A stretch of 64,000 nt of DNA, from positions 558,001-622,000 of the forward strand of contig NZ_KB907307.1 of assembly GCF_000381925.1 (NCBI RefSeq). The letters run 5' to 3'. The notes under the pieces were generated by a model, which was not told the DNA's origin, made no database searches, and was given only the letters and a program-made list of their open reading frames with translations. Below are positions 33,922 through 42,689 of the stretch, one piece after another. The position numbers and the translations under genes are program-made. The first letter of the stretch is position 1, and every line of letters begins with the position of its first letter. This DNA is from Nocardia sp. BMG111209 (GTDB lineage Bacteria; Actinomycetota; Actinomycetes; Mycobacteriales; Mycobacteriaceae).

Positions 33922-34379
33922 TCACACCGACTTTTCCTGCCATATCCCCTGGCCCGCTGCCCGTGCCCCGCTCCGGCCATGCGCGGGGCGATCGTGGTGC
34001 TCGTCTTCGTAGTTGTGGGCTGTCGTGGTGATCTGGATGATCGTCTCCTGATCAACAGCGACGGAAACAAGTCCGGCCCCAGCGCCCGCAGCAGCACTCG
34101 TACGAGCCGTCCCGTCCCCGATGCTCAACTGTTTGCGCAGGGTGTCGCGCTCGCGGTCGAAGATCGCCGGTGGCGGGCCGACCAGCAGGTTGGCCGCCGC
34201 GGACGCCCCGGCGTGCGGATGCGGTCGGGTCGGCGCTACTTTTTCCGCGAATTCGATGCGCTCGGCCATGAGCGCCTGCTGCCTGTCGCGCCGCGGGCTA
34301 CCTGGTCCAGCAGGTCTTTTACCTGTCGGTGCTGTTGCAGCAACAAGTCGATCACATCGGTATCAGCGCTGATGGCCAT
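33922..34379 (-). pseudogene. Hemerythrin-like protein with an internal deletion
   Basis: The first 35 codons from 34379 read MAISADTDVIDLLLQQHRQV, the same as the intact gene at 41970-42518 up to its hemerythrin core. The sequence then jumps, in another frame, to the C-terminal part (MAERIEFAEKVAPTRPHPHA, then SAAANLLVGPPPAIFDRERD), equivalent to residues 140-180 of the intact copy. About 100 residues carrying the iron-binding histidines and glutamates are gone. Beyond the homology an unrelated tail continues to 33922. It is a non-functional paralogue. Confidence 0.8.
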
Positions 34380-34994
34380 CGAATACCTTTCTCGGGATCG
34401 GGCCATGAAGTGTTCTCGAGCCGACTACCCGCGCTCTGCTGAGCCAATCGGGCGGCGACAGTCATCATCGCGTGCCCTCGTCGCGGGCAGGGTCACCCCG
34501 AAAACCCTGGTGCTCCAGGGTACTCGGAGCGCGTCCGCAGGCCGCGAGCTCCGGTCCGGGATCGAGTCGTGACCACGGTCTGCGATCATGACGCTCGACA
34601 GCGATACGCGCTGCGCAAACCGATCTCGCAGCCCCTGATCGTGACGGCACGCCGCCACCCGGCCCGTTGCACACGCCGGGCCCGATGTATGCGACGGTGC
34701 CGGGGCGGAATATGAATGTCACGCACCGGCGCAGGCCTGGTCGACACCGCCTGGGGTCGCGGCGGTGATCTGTTCGATACCGCGCGCGACCGCGACGCGG
34801 AGCTCTGACGAGTCGGCCCGCCAGCGAGGCGCCAACTATCCGATGCGGCCCGGCACCGGTCTGGTCCGGGCGACCACCGCCACGTCCGCAACACCCACCA
34901 CGATGGGGTGGACCGGCCGGTGGTCTGCGACGACAGCGACGGACCCTGATCACCTCCCGCAAACCGGCGGATCCGCCGGACTTCGTCGACGCCA
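34380..34994. other. Gene-free stretch with decayed sequence
   Basis: No gene can be supported. Plus-strand pieces such as a 30-codon frame starting near 34718 and an RNTHHDGVDRPVVCDDSDG-like stretch near 34885 look like protein fragments but have no recognised family or start. An HpH-type remnant is possible. It is probably sequence decaying after the deletion in the hemerythrin paralogue. Confidence 0.3.
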
Positions 34995-35348
34995 TCACCC
35001 GGGAGCTCGCCGTCTGGCGTCGTGCCGGTCCGGCAGCCAGGGCGGTGTCAGGCGCCGGGCCCGGACCCGGTCGTCGGACGCCGGCCAGTCCGCCGCCAGC
35101 CGGGCGAACTGCAGGCGCAGCCGGTCCAGGATCGGCCCGCGATCGGTGTGGCGGACGAGTTCGGCGGCGAGGGCGACCAGTTCGCGCTCGATCGGTGTCG
35201 GCAGTCCGCCGAGGAGGCCGCGGCCGGACTGGGCCCGGTATTGCTCGCCGGGCCCAGCGCCGGGCCCGCGGCCGCTCAGGACCCGGGCGCGCACGTGCGC
35301 GACAGCGAGCTGGGTGGGGTCGGTGGCCTGCTCGATGAATCCGGTCAT
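34995..35348 (-). CDS. Hypothetical helical protein
   Basis: A 117-residue protein (MTGFIEQATDPTQLAVAHVR, then IERELVALAAELVRHTDRGP). It is mostly helical and soluble, ending in a basic tail. It starts 13 bases after the stop of the b561/sulfite-oxidase-fold gene and on the same strand, so it may be its operon partner. GGAGGCGACC before the ATG supports the start. No family is recognised. Confidence 0.55.
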   Translation of the reverse strand: MTGFIEQATDPTQLAVAHVRARVLSGRGPGAGPGEQYRAQSGRGLLGGLPTPIERELVALAAELVRHTDRGPILDRLRLQFARLAADWPASDDRVRARRLTPPWLPDRHDARRRAPG

Positions 35349-35361
35349 GGTCGCCTCCTGC

Positions 35362-36858
35362 TCAGATGCCGGGTGTGTTGCCGTAGAACAATTGGTCCTC
35401 GCGATATCCGCCCTGGCCCAGGCCGATCGCCGCGATATCGTCGACGAATTCGACGGCCTCGATCCACTTGACCATCTTGTAGCCGAGCTGATTCTCCAGG
35501 CGCAGCCGCAGCGGGGCTCCGTGCTCGATGGGCAGCGGGGCGCCGTTCATCTCCAGTGCCAGCAGGGCCTGGGGCGCGCGGGCGATCGCCAGCGGAACCG
35601 CCTCATAGAAGTATCCGTAGCGGCCGCGGCCCTCGGTCAGGGCCTTGTCATCCATGGCGTAGAAGACGATGTGGGTGACGCCGGCGGCGGGCCGCACCCG
35701 GTCGATCAGGGCGGCGAGCGGCACCCCACCCCATTCGGCGATACCGTTCCAGCCCTGGATGCAGTTGTGATTGGTGATCTGCCGGGTGAAACCCAGTGCG
35801 GCCAATTCGGGCAGGGTCAGGGTCAGCGGATCGGCGACCAGCCCGCCGACGGCCAGCCGATAGTCGCGGAATCCTGCGGCGGCCAGTTCGCGGTAGCCGA
35901 CGTCGACCGGCGGATGACCGTTGATCCGGTGATATTCGGAGATGTCGCGGCGCCGATAGCGCTGCCGGGAATCGGCGAGCCGCGACAGGACGTATTCGAA
36001 TCGGTGCACCACGATGCCGAGTAATTGCTGCGTGCGGCGTGGCCGTATCCGGGAGAATACGGTCGCCGCGATGTGCACGAGCACGATCACGACCAGTACG
36101 AGGCTGCCGGTGACGGTGGCCGCGACCGGGCCGGCGTCGGCCGAACCGAGGAAGATCTTGCCGAATTCGCCGGGAATCCCGTGCACGGCCACCATGGACA
36201 CGTGAACGGCCAGGAATGCGCAGAAGGCGCACATGCCGAGGAAATGCACGCTGCGCGCGGCCTGCTTCCCGCCGAACAACCGGCCGTAGCGCGGGAATCG
36301 GGCCAGCACCGCCGGTGACATTCCGGCGCCGGAGGCGATCTGCAGCGGTGCGAGCAGGAAGACGACCGCGAAATAGGTGAGTTTCTGGGCGGCGTCGAAC
36401 GGCTGGCCCGGCAGTGGCGGCGCGAGCCGGAATTGCAGATACGTCCCGACGTCGCGCACCGCCTGCGGCACGATCGCCCAGTGGTCCGGAACCAGATAGT
36501 GCCAATATCCGGTGGCGAACACCATCGTGATGTAGACCAGGCCGGTCAGGACCCAGAACTGCACGGTCAGGAAATGCCAGTGCCGGCCCATGCCGAGGTG
36601 GCCGCGGCCCGGCAGCGCGACGATCGGATGCCAGGCCTCCTCCTCGTCCAGCGACACCCAGGTCCGCCGGGAATCTGCCCCGTAGTTCTTGCGGGACAAT
36701 CGCAGCCATTCCCGGCCCGGCGGGCAGCCGTCGCTCCAGTAGAGCTTCGGAAACGAGGACAGCACCTCGATTCCGGACCGGATCAGCAGCGTGACGAACA
36801 GGATGTTCAGCGCGTGGGTCACGACCACGAACGCGGGGAACTGCGCAACCGGATCCAT
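35362..36858 (-). CDS. Cytochrome b561-like and molybdopterin (sulfite oxidase fold) fusion
   Basis: A 498-residue membrane protein. The N-terminal part has several helices with histidines fit for haem (HWHFLTVQFWVLTGLVYITM, SVHFLGMCAFCAFLAVHVSM), as in cytochrome b561/Ni-hydrogenase b-type subunits. The C-terminal part is an SUOX-like molybdopterin domain, with the likely molybdenum-ligand cysteine in TNHNCIQGWNGIAEWGGV. Such fusions link an MsrP-like oxidoreductase to the quinone pool. The start at 36858 follows AGGAG. The reaction is unknown; methionine-sulfoxide or sulfite-type chemistry is possible. It may be co-transcribed with the gene at 34995. Confidence 0.85.
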   Translation of the reverse strand: MDPVAQFPAFVVVTHALNILFVTLLIRSGIEVLSSFPKLYWSDGCPPGREWLRLSRKNYGADSRRTWVSLDEEEAWHPIVALPGRGHLGMGRHWHFLTVQFWVLTGLVYITMVFATGYWHYLVPDHWAIVPQAVRDVGTYLQFRLAPPLPGQPFDAAQKLTYFAVVFLLAPLQIASGAGMSPAVLARFPRYGRLFGGKQAARSVHFLGMCAFCAFLAVHVSMVAVHGIPGEFGKIFLGSADAGPVAATVTGSLVLVVIVLVHIAATVFSRIRPRRTQQLLGIVVHRFEYVLSRLADSRQRYRRRDISEYHRINGHPPVDVGYRELAAAGFRDYRLAVGGLVADPLTLTLPELAALGFTRQITNHNCIQGWNGIAEWGGVPLAALIDRVRPAAGVTHIVFYAMDDKALTEGRGRYGYFYEAVPLAIARAPQALLALEMNGAPLPIEHGAPLRLRLENQLGYKMVKWIEAVEFVDDIAAIGLGQGGYREDQLFYGNTPGI

Positions 36859-36999
36859 ACGGGACTCCTGGGAACGGGTTCGATCGCCGGATCGGTCGTC
36901 GGGTACCCGCCGCATTTCCTTCACATGTGCTGTGATCACCCACGGCCGGGCCTCGTGATCGTTATGAGGCGAGCGGGCGAGTGCGGCATGGTACCGGCA

Positions 37000-37419
37000 T
37001 CAAGGGTTGCCGGGTGCAGTGCTGACATCGGCGAGCACGGAGCCGGAGTCCTTGGTCACTGCGGCGTCGCCGAGTGACAGCACCCCCACCGGTCGGCCGC
37101 CGTCGACGACCGGAATGCGGCGGACGGCGTGGTCGCGCATGCGCTTGATCGCCGTGTTCGCGTCCTCGTCGGGGGCCGCGGTGATCAGTTCTCCGCTGCA
37201 CACGTCCCGCAGGGAGCAATCGGACAAATCGGTGCGCTCCGCGAGGGCGCGGACGACGAGATCGCGGTCGGTGACGATGCCCTGTAGCTGGTCGTTGTCG
37301 ACAATGAGCACGGCGCCGATGTCTTTCTCGCGCATGGCCTGCGCCGCTTGACGCACCGAGGTGCCCGGTGCCATTGCTACCGGGTCGGAGGTCATGAGAT
37401 CACGCACATACTGAGCCAT
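37000..37419 (-). CDS. CBS-domain pair protein
   Basis: A 139-residue protein made of two CBS domains (VRDLMTSDPVAMAPGTSVRQ to DNDQLQGIVTDRDLVV, then LITAAPDEDANTAIKRM and VVDGGRPVGVLSLGDAAV). CBS pairs bind adenine nucleotides and sense energy state; stand-alone proteins of this type are dormancy- and stress-induced in mycobacteria (Hrp1-like). AGGAGG lies seven bases before the ATG at 37419. Confidence 0.85.
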   Translation of the reverse strand: MAQYVRDLMTSDPVAMAPGTSVRQAAQAMREKDIGAVLIVDNDQLQGIVTDRDLVVRALAERTDLSDCSLRDVCSGELITAAPDEDANTAIKRMRDHAVRRIPVVDGGRPVGVLSLGDAAVTKDSGSVLADVSTAPGNP

Positions 37420-37760
37420 CGAAGTCCTCCTCATGTGTGTGTAAGTGGGAAAGCGATCAGAGGCGCGGTTACCCGTACTGGGGCCGGCCAGTCATCCCGA
37501 TCGCGGTTGCCGTCGGCCGGAATCGCAGGGTGGCCTCGGCCCGGGGTCGGGAGCTGCCGGGCGGACGGTCGGAGGGGCCGCATCAGTGACCGTCGCCATC
37601 GCGGAACGGTCGTCGCAGGACATTTCCGGGACGCGGAACCACACGAGAGTAGGTGCTGTCGGTCGGCATCGGCCTCCGTTGCCGGAACAGACCTCGTCCG
37701 CGAACCGCACCGCACTACCGCGGTGCTGAAAACACCGGCGGTGCCGGTGTCGATGTTCGC
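37420..37760. other. Intergenic stretch upstream of the CBS gene
   Basis: No gene is supported; frames on both strands are rich in arginine and serine, as expected for shadow frames. The CBS promoter must lie at its left end. No clear SigF-type promoter was found by eye. Confidence 0.3.
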
Positions 37761-38149
37761 TCATCGGGGGGTGTGGACCGGGTCGAAGACGGTGAGAGCG
37801 GCGGTTCGCCGTAGTTCTTCGAGGGTGTCGCCTTGACGGCGAGCGCGGTGCTCGAGTTCGTCGAGCATGTCCGGCTGTAGCCGCGGCTCGTGAGCAGCGA
37901 GCGCGCGCAGCAACCCCCGGACACTTGGTCCTGTAGGTCACGCAGGGTGGCGTGTATGGGGCTGCCGCGGTGGTTGCTCGTGAGTCGGCGTGCGAGTTCG
38001 ATACCGGCGGGGGCTCCGGTGTAGTGGTCGGAGAGGTAGATGGTCAAGGCCTTTCCCCCGGTTGCGGGTGCGGCCGGCCGGGCCGCCCTGGTGCGGCCAC
38101 GGTCGATGATGTCGCCGATACGTCGCTCGATCTTGGCGAGGTAACTCAT
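37761..38149 (-). pseudogene. Conserved hypothetical protein with one frameshift
   Basis: The frame from the ATG at 38149 (behind AGGAAC) encodes MSYLAKIERRIGDIIDRGRT and, further on, HRGSPIHATLRDLQDQV. Near 37919 the bias moves to another frame. That frame continues naturally as RGLLRALAAHEPRLQPDMLD, RRQGDTLEELRRTAALTVF and a TGA at 37761-37763. One base is missing or extra near CAAGTGTCC. Either the gene is recently inactivated, the read has an error, or translation slips. The repaired product would be about 131 residues. No family is known. Confidence 0.65.
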
Positions 38150-38162
38150 GTCACGTTCCTAA

Positions 38163-40628
38163 TCATTTGCCACGGCGTCGGGGACGGTGCGCGGCACGAT
38201 CGGGCCCGCCGGTCGGCTGCTGGGCCGGGCGCGCCTCGGCGGTCGGTGCGCCGGCCGGGCGCCCGGCTGCCGCGGGGATGGGGTTGTCCACCCGGCGAAT
38301 TCGGGCGGCCGCGGTTTTGAACAGTGGTTGTTTGGACACCGGGTCGACGTCGGTTCGGGTCAATTCGTTGGCGGCGCGAGTATGCGGGCCGTCGTGTTCG
38401 GCGGTGTCCCAGTAGCCGTAGTGGAAGGGGACGAACACGACCCCGGGCCGGATCGCGGTGATGCGGGCGCTGGCGCGCAAAACTCCTCGGGGCGTGCGGA
38501 TTTCGACGGTGTCACCGTCGGTGATGCCTGCGGTTTGGGCGTCGTCGGCCGACAGTTCGGCCCAGACGTCGGGGGCGGCGGTGTCCAGTTGCGGGGTACG
38601 GCCGGTTTTGGTGCGGGTGTGGAAGTGGTAGATCGTGCGGCCGGTGATCAGCGCGAGCGGATAGTCCGCTGTGGGTGGTTCCGGTGGGCGCAGGTAGGGG
38701 GCGGCCTTGATCATGGCCCGGCCGTCAGGGTTGGTGGCGCGATAGTGCTGTTCGTCGTGAGCGGCGCCGGTCACCAGGTCCTTGCCGTAGCTTTCGCACA
38801 TATCCGGCAAGGCGAAGAAGTGCCCGTCGGTGTAGAGCCGCTCGTGGTCCTCGTCGAGATGTCCGGCGGGACGTGGCCATTGGATGCCGCCGTCCCGTAG
38901 TTGCGGGTAGTCGATGCCGGTGTAGTCGCAGGGACGGCCGGCGCTGCATCGCTGCCAGGCGGCGAACGCGCTGTGCGCATCGTCCCAGGGCGGCAACGGA
39001 TTGCCGTCGCGGTCGCGCAGGTTCATGCGGCGAGCGAAGTCCAGGAAGATCCGCAGGTCGGATCGGGCCTGGCCGGGAGGGCGGACCGCCTGCTGGGACA
39101 AGTGGACGGTGCGGTCGGCGTTGGTGAAGGTTCCGGTCTTCTCGCCCCACGCCGCCGCGGGCAGCACGACGTCGGCGAACGCCGTTGTCTCGGTGCGGTA
39201 TATGTCCTGCACGACGAGGAAGAGGTTGTGGCGGTCGAGAATTCGCCGGACTCGCGCCAATTCCGGTAGTGACACGGCGGGGTTGGTCGCCGAGATCCAC
39301 AGCATCCGGATCGTGCCGGTCTCGGCGAGTCGCATGATCTGCATCGCATCCGTCGGTGGCCCGTCGTGGGCGAGGGTCTCGGGTTCGACGTTCCACAGTC
39401 GCGCCAGTTCGGTGACGTGATTCTTGTTGGCCCAGTTGCGAAATCCCGGCAGGTCGCCGTTCGCGCCGCATTCGCGGGTGTTCTGCGCGGTCGGCTGGCC
39501 GTTCATCTGCAGGACGCCACATCCGGGGCGGCCGAGCATGCCGCGCACCAGGTGAATGTTGTTGACCTGCACTGCCGCCGCGGTCGCCTGGTGGGATTGA
39601 TAGAAGCCCTGGAGCACGGTGGAAACGAGCCGCCGCGAGGTGCCGAGCAGACGCGCGGCCCGAGCGATGTCCTCGACGTCGAGACCGCACACGGCGGCGC
39701 CTCGTTCGGGGGGCCAGGGCGCCACGGTCGTTGCCAGTTCGTCGAATCCGATGGTGTGCGCGGCGATGTAGTCGCGGTCGATCCACCCGCATTCGAGGAT
39801 TTCGTGGAGCAGGGTGTTCATCAGCGCCATGTTCGTGCCGGGGATGGGCGCGAGATGGACCGTGGCATGGCGGGCGACGGCGGTAGGGCGTGGGTCGACG
39901 CACAGCAGCGCCGGGGGCTGTGGCCCGGCGAGCCGGTCCAGGATTCTGGCCCACAGCACGCTCTGGGTCTCCGCCACGTTGTGGCCGTACAGGGCGATGA
40001 CGTCGGCGTGGTCGATGTCGGTGTACGAGCCCGGTTGCCCGTCGCAGCCGAACGACTGTTTCAGGCTCTCCGCGGCGGTGGCGGTGCACAGCCGGGTATT
40101 GCCGTCGAGGTGATTGGTGCCGATACCGGCGCGGGCGAGGACCGCGAGGGTGTAGTACTCCTCCAGGAACAACTGCCCGCTGGTGTAGAAGGCGATCGCC
40201 TCGGGTCCGGCGGTGTCGAGCAACTCGGTGGTGCGGGTGGCGATCCGGTCCAGCGCGGTGTCCCAGTCACAGGGCACGAGCCGTCCGTCGACGCGCTGCA
40301 ACGGCGTGGTCAGCCGGTCCGGCGACGCAGTCGCCTGCCATCCGAACAAATCCTTCGGGTCGAGGCGGCCACGGTTGATCCGGTCACCGGCGCGGCCGCG
40401 GACGCCCACGATCCGATCATCTGTGACCGCGATGTCGAAGGCGTCACCGTTGGAATGCAGTACCGACGCCGATGGCACCCATCGCTGCACCATCTCCTCG
40501 GTCATCCCGTCGGCCAACTGCATATCCACCCGCGCCGGCCATGCTTCCCCCGGACCGTACGGGGTGCGTTGTCCCCACGGTTGCTCGATACGGTGCCAGC
40601 CGGTCCGGGCTGTGATCGGTGCTCGCAT
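38163..40628 (-). CDS. Molybdopterin oxidoreductase lacking the N-terminal Fe-S cluster
   Basis: An 821-residue DMSO-reductase-family protein. The core is good: EAIAFYTSGQLFLEEYYTLA, the presumed molybdenum-ligand cysteine in LDGNTRLCTATAAESLKQSF, YGHNVAETQSVLWARI, and the C-terminal molydopterin-binding barrel (DGDTVEIRTPRGVLRASARI). The N-terminus, where the family normally has a CxxC-x3-C and later C for a 4Fe-4S cluster, instead reads PSASVLHSNGDAFDIAV and later GRLDPKDLFGWQA, with no cysteine. The start at 40628 is supported by GGAGGAG. The stop is 13 bases downstream of the frameshifted gene's start. It may use another electron path, or it may be losing function. Confidence 0.85.
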   Translation of the reverse strand: MRAPITARTGWHRIEQPWGQRTPYGPGEAWPARVDMQLADGMTEEMVQRWVPSASVLHSNGDAFDIAVTDDRIVGVRGRAGDRINRGRLDPKDLFGWQATASPDRLTTPLQRVDGRLVPCDWDTALDRIATRTTELLDTAGPEAIAFYTSGQLFLEEYYTLAVLARAGIGTNHLDGNTRLCTATAAESLKQSFGCDGQPGSYTDIDHADVIALYGHNVAETQSVLWARILDRLAGPQPPALLCVDPRPTAVARHATVHLAPIPGTNMALMNTLLHEILECGWIDRDYIAAHTIGFDELATTVAPWPPERGAAVCGLDVEDIARAARLLGTSRRLVSTVLQGFYQSHQATAAAVQVNNIHLVRGMLGRPGCGVLQMNGQPTAQNTRECGANGDLPGFRNWANKNHVTELARLWNVEPETLAHDGPPTDAMQIMRLAETGTIRMLWISATNPAVSLPELARVRRILDRHNLFLVVQDIYRTETTAFADVVLPAAAWGEKTGTFTNADRTVHLSQQAVRPPGQARSDLRIFLDFARRMNLRDRDGNPLPPWDDAHSAFAAWQRCSAGRPCDYTGIDYPQLRDGGIQWPRPAGHLDEDHERLYTDGHFFALPDMCESYGKDLVTGAAHDEQHYRATNPDGRAMIKAAPYLRPPEPPTADYPLALITGRTIYHFHTRTKTGRTPQLDTAAPDVWAELSADDAQTAGITDGDTVEIRTPRGVLRASARITAIRPGVVFVPFHYGYWDTAEHDGPHTRAANELTRTDVDPVSKQPLFKTAAARIRRVDNPIPAAAGRPAGAPTAEARPAQQPTGGPDRAAHRPRRRGK

Positions 40629-40825
40629 TGTGTTGCTCCTCCAGACGGCGTCCGGTCGGTCCGCGCCGGTCCGCGAGCCGGCGCTCGGCACCCGACATGA
40701 CGCGTCGGCAGGCTCTTCGACGACCAGCCATCACTGCGGCCCGGTCATCTTCGATCCCGGTGCGGAACGCCGTCGTGCGGTCGGGCGGCCCACTGTCGCG
40801 AAAAGTGATCGAGGCTGCCATGTGG

Positions 40826-41890
40826 TCAGTGGTCTGTCGGATCGTGACCCCCCGTGCCGGAAGCGAACTCGTGCACGCGCAGCGGACCGCCGGCGTCCGC
40901 GCGCAATGGTGGAGTGTCGCCACCGGTGCCGGTGCGCAGCCCGGTGAGCATGTCGCCGAGAGCATCAGTGGCGCTGAATCGGGGGGTCCAGCCGAGGTCG
41001 TTGCGAGCCCGCGCGGTGCTCATGACGGGCAGGTGCATCATGGCGTCGAACAATTCCGGCGGCGCAGGCGCCAGGTGCAGGCGCCAGGCAAGGGCCAGTG
41101 TGGTGCGCACGGCGGCAGGGGGGACCGTGATCGGACGGGCACCGAGCAGATCACCGAGCTCGGCCCCGGTGATGAGCGGATCCGCGGCCAGATTGAACGC
41201 ACCGTGGGCACCCGAAGCCAGCGCGGACGCATAGGCGCGGCCGACGTCCTCGGCATGGACAGCCTGGAAACGCAGTCCGGCCGGGATCGGCAGCAGTGGC
41301 GGAATGCGGCGGCGCACCAGGCGATCCGGTAGCAGCGGGCCGGCGAACAGCCGCCGCTGCTGGGCGGCGGAGGCCCACTGGAACACGAATGCCGGTCGCA
41401 GCCGTACGATTCGCCGGCCAGGATGGTCGCGTTCGTGGATATCGAGCAGCCGCTCCACATACGCTTTCTCCCGCGTATAGGCGGCGGCGGGCCAGCCGTC
41501 GGTCGGCCAGCTCTCGTCCACCGGCCGGTCGTCGCCGGCCGGCGAGTAGGCGCCGACCGAGGAGGCACAGACCAGCACCGGGACCTGCGCGGCGGCAACT
41601 GCGGCCAGGACCCTGGATGTCCCGATCACGTTGGTGTCCCATGTCACCCTCGGCCGGTGTGTGGGCTGGAACAACCACCCCAGATGCATGACGGCGTCGG
41701 CGCCGGTGAAGTGGCGGCGTAGGTCGTCGTGGCGCACATCAGCGGCCACCCAGTGAACATCACCGGCGACAATGCCGGGTTCGGGCCGGCGCCGGGCCAG
41801 GCCGACCACGGTCGTGCCGGGCAGTGCCGACAGTTCGGCGACCACTCGGCGGCCGATGTTGCCCGTTGCTCCCACTACCACGACGCGCAT
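40826..41890 (-). CDS. NAD-dependent epimerase/dehydratase-family protein
   Basis: A 354-residue extended SDR. MRVVVVGATGNIGRRVVAEL is the nucleotide fold, CASSVGAYSPAGDDRPVDES holds the catalytic serine, and AAAYTREKAYVERLLDI the YxxxK pair. The C-terminal half has a WTPRFSATDALGDMLTGL ending typical of sugar or terpenoid epimerases. The start at 41890 has weak context (GGAGGTCGCCGG upstream). It is followed, on the same strand, by the hemerythrin gene's position further left in the cluster. Confidence 0.82.
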   Translation of the reverse strand: MRVVVVGATGNIGRRVVAELSALPGTTVVGLARRRPEPGIVAGDVHWVAADVRHDDLRRHFTGADAVMHLGWLFQPTHRPRVTWDTNVIGTSRVLAAVAAAQVPVLVCASSVGAYSPAGDDRPVDESWPTDGWPAAAYTREKAYVERLLDIHERDHPGRRIVRLRPAFVFQWASAAQQRRLFAGPLLPDRLVRRRIPPLLPIPAGLRFQAVHAEDVGRAYASALASGAHGAFNLAADPLITGAELGDLLGARPITVPPAAVRTTLALAWRLHLAPAPPELFDAMMHLPVMSTARARNDLGWTPRFSATDALGDMLTGLRTGTGGDTPPLRADAGGPLRVHEFASGTGGHDPTDH

Positions 41891-41969
41891 GTCCGGCGAC
41901 CTCCGTCTCATCGGGCCGGATCCCCGGCGCCGGCGGCCGAACGAGCCGCCGGCGGCGGGGTGCCGGATA

Positions 41970-42518
41970 TCAGGGATGCCGCAGGGCGTCACGGATTCGG
42001 TCGAACACCGCCAGCGGCGGGCCGGCCAGCATGTTCGCGGCTGCCGATTCCCCGGCGTGCGGATGCGGGCGCGTCGGCGCGAGCTTCTCGGCACGTTCGA
42101 CCCGTTCGGCCATCGCGTGCAGGTCCGTGGGTGAGTTCGCGGCACGCAATGCCGGGAACTCGTCGTTCTCCTCGTGCTCGGCGTGTTCACGCACCGCGTT
42201 CGCGAACGCCGCGAACTTCCGGTCGAAATCGGCGTGGTCGACACCCAGATCGTGCAGGTCGGTGAGGACGTGTTTGGCCTCGTTCTCCTCGGCCAGCCGC
42301 GCGTCCACGACCTCGTCACCGGCGGCGGTCTTGCGAGCGGCGGGATGAACGAACTGTTCCTCGGCGCTCTCGTGGATCGCCAGCAGCCGGACCAGATCCT
42401 GGAAATGCTCCTGCTTGGACTGCCCGCGCGCTGCGGGGATCTGGTCGAGCAGGTCCTCGACCTGGCGGTGCTGCCGCAGCAGCAGATCGACCACATCGGT
42501 GTCGGCACTGATGGTCAT
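41970..42518 (-). CDS. Hemerythrin-like oxygen/iron-binding protein
   Basis: A 182-residue hemerythrin-domain protein. The iron ligands are spread through HRQVEDLL near residue 17, LLAIHESAEEQFVHPAARK near residue 50 and VREHAEHEENDEFPALR near residue 115. Such proteins in actinobacteria sense or store oxygen or nitric oxide, or protect against oxidative stress. GAAACG before the ATG is a weak site. A deleted paralogue lies at 33922-34379. The ATG at 42518 is the only start that keeps the N-terminal helix. Confidence 0.88.
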   Translation of the reverse strand: MTISADTDVVDLLLRQHRQVEDLLDQIPAARGQSKQEHFQDLVRLLAIHESAEEQFVHPAARKTAAGDEVVDARLAEENEAKHVLTDLHDLGVDHADFDRKFAAFANAVREHAEHEENDEFPALRAANSPTDLHAMAERVERAEKLAPTRPHPHAGESAAANMLAGPPLAVFDRIRDALRHP

Positions 42519-42689
42519 CGCGTTTCCTCTCGGAATCGAAACGGGCTGTCACGGTCGCGGCTACCCCCGCCCGGTTCGATTACTCGCGGCCCGCAGGATC
42601 CGTGTCGGTGCCGCGACCCGGCCGTGCCGAAACCCGAGCGTCGCGGCGACGGGCGCGAATGACGTCCGGCGGCTGGGTAGACGCCGGAC

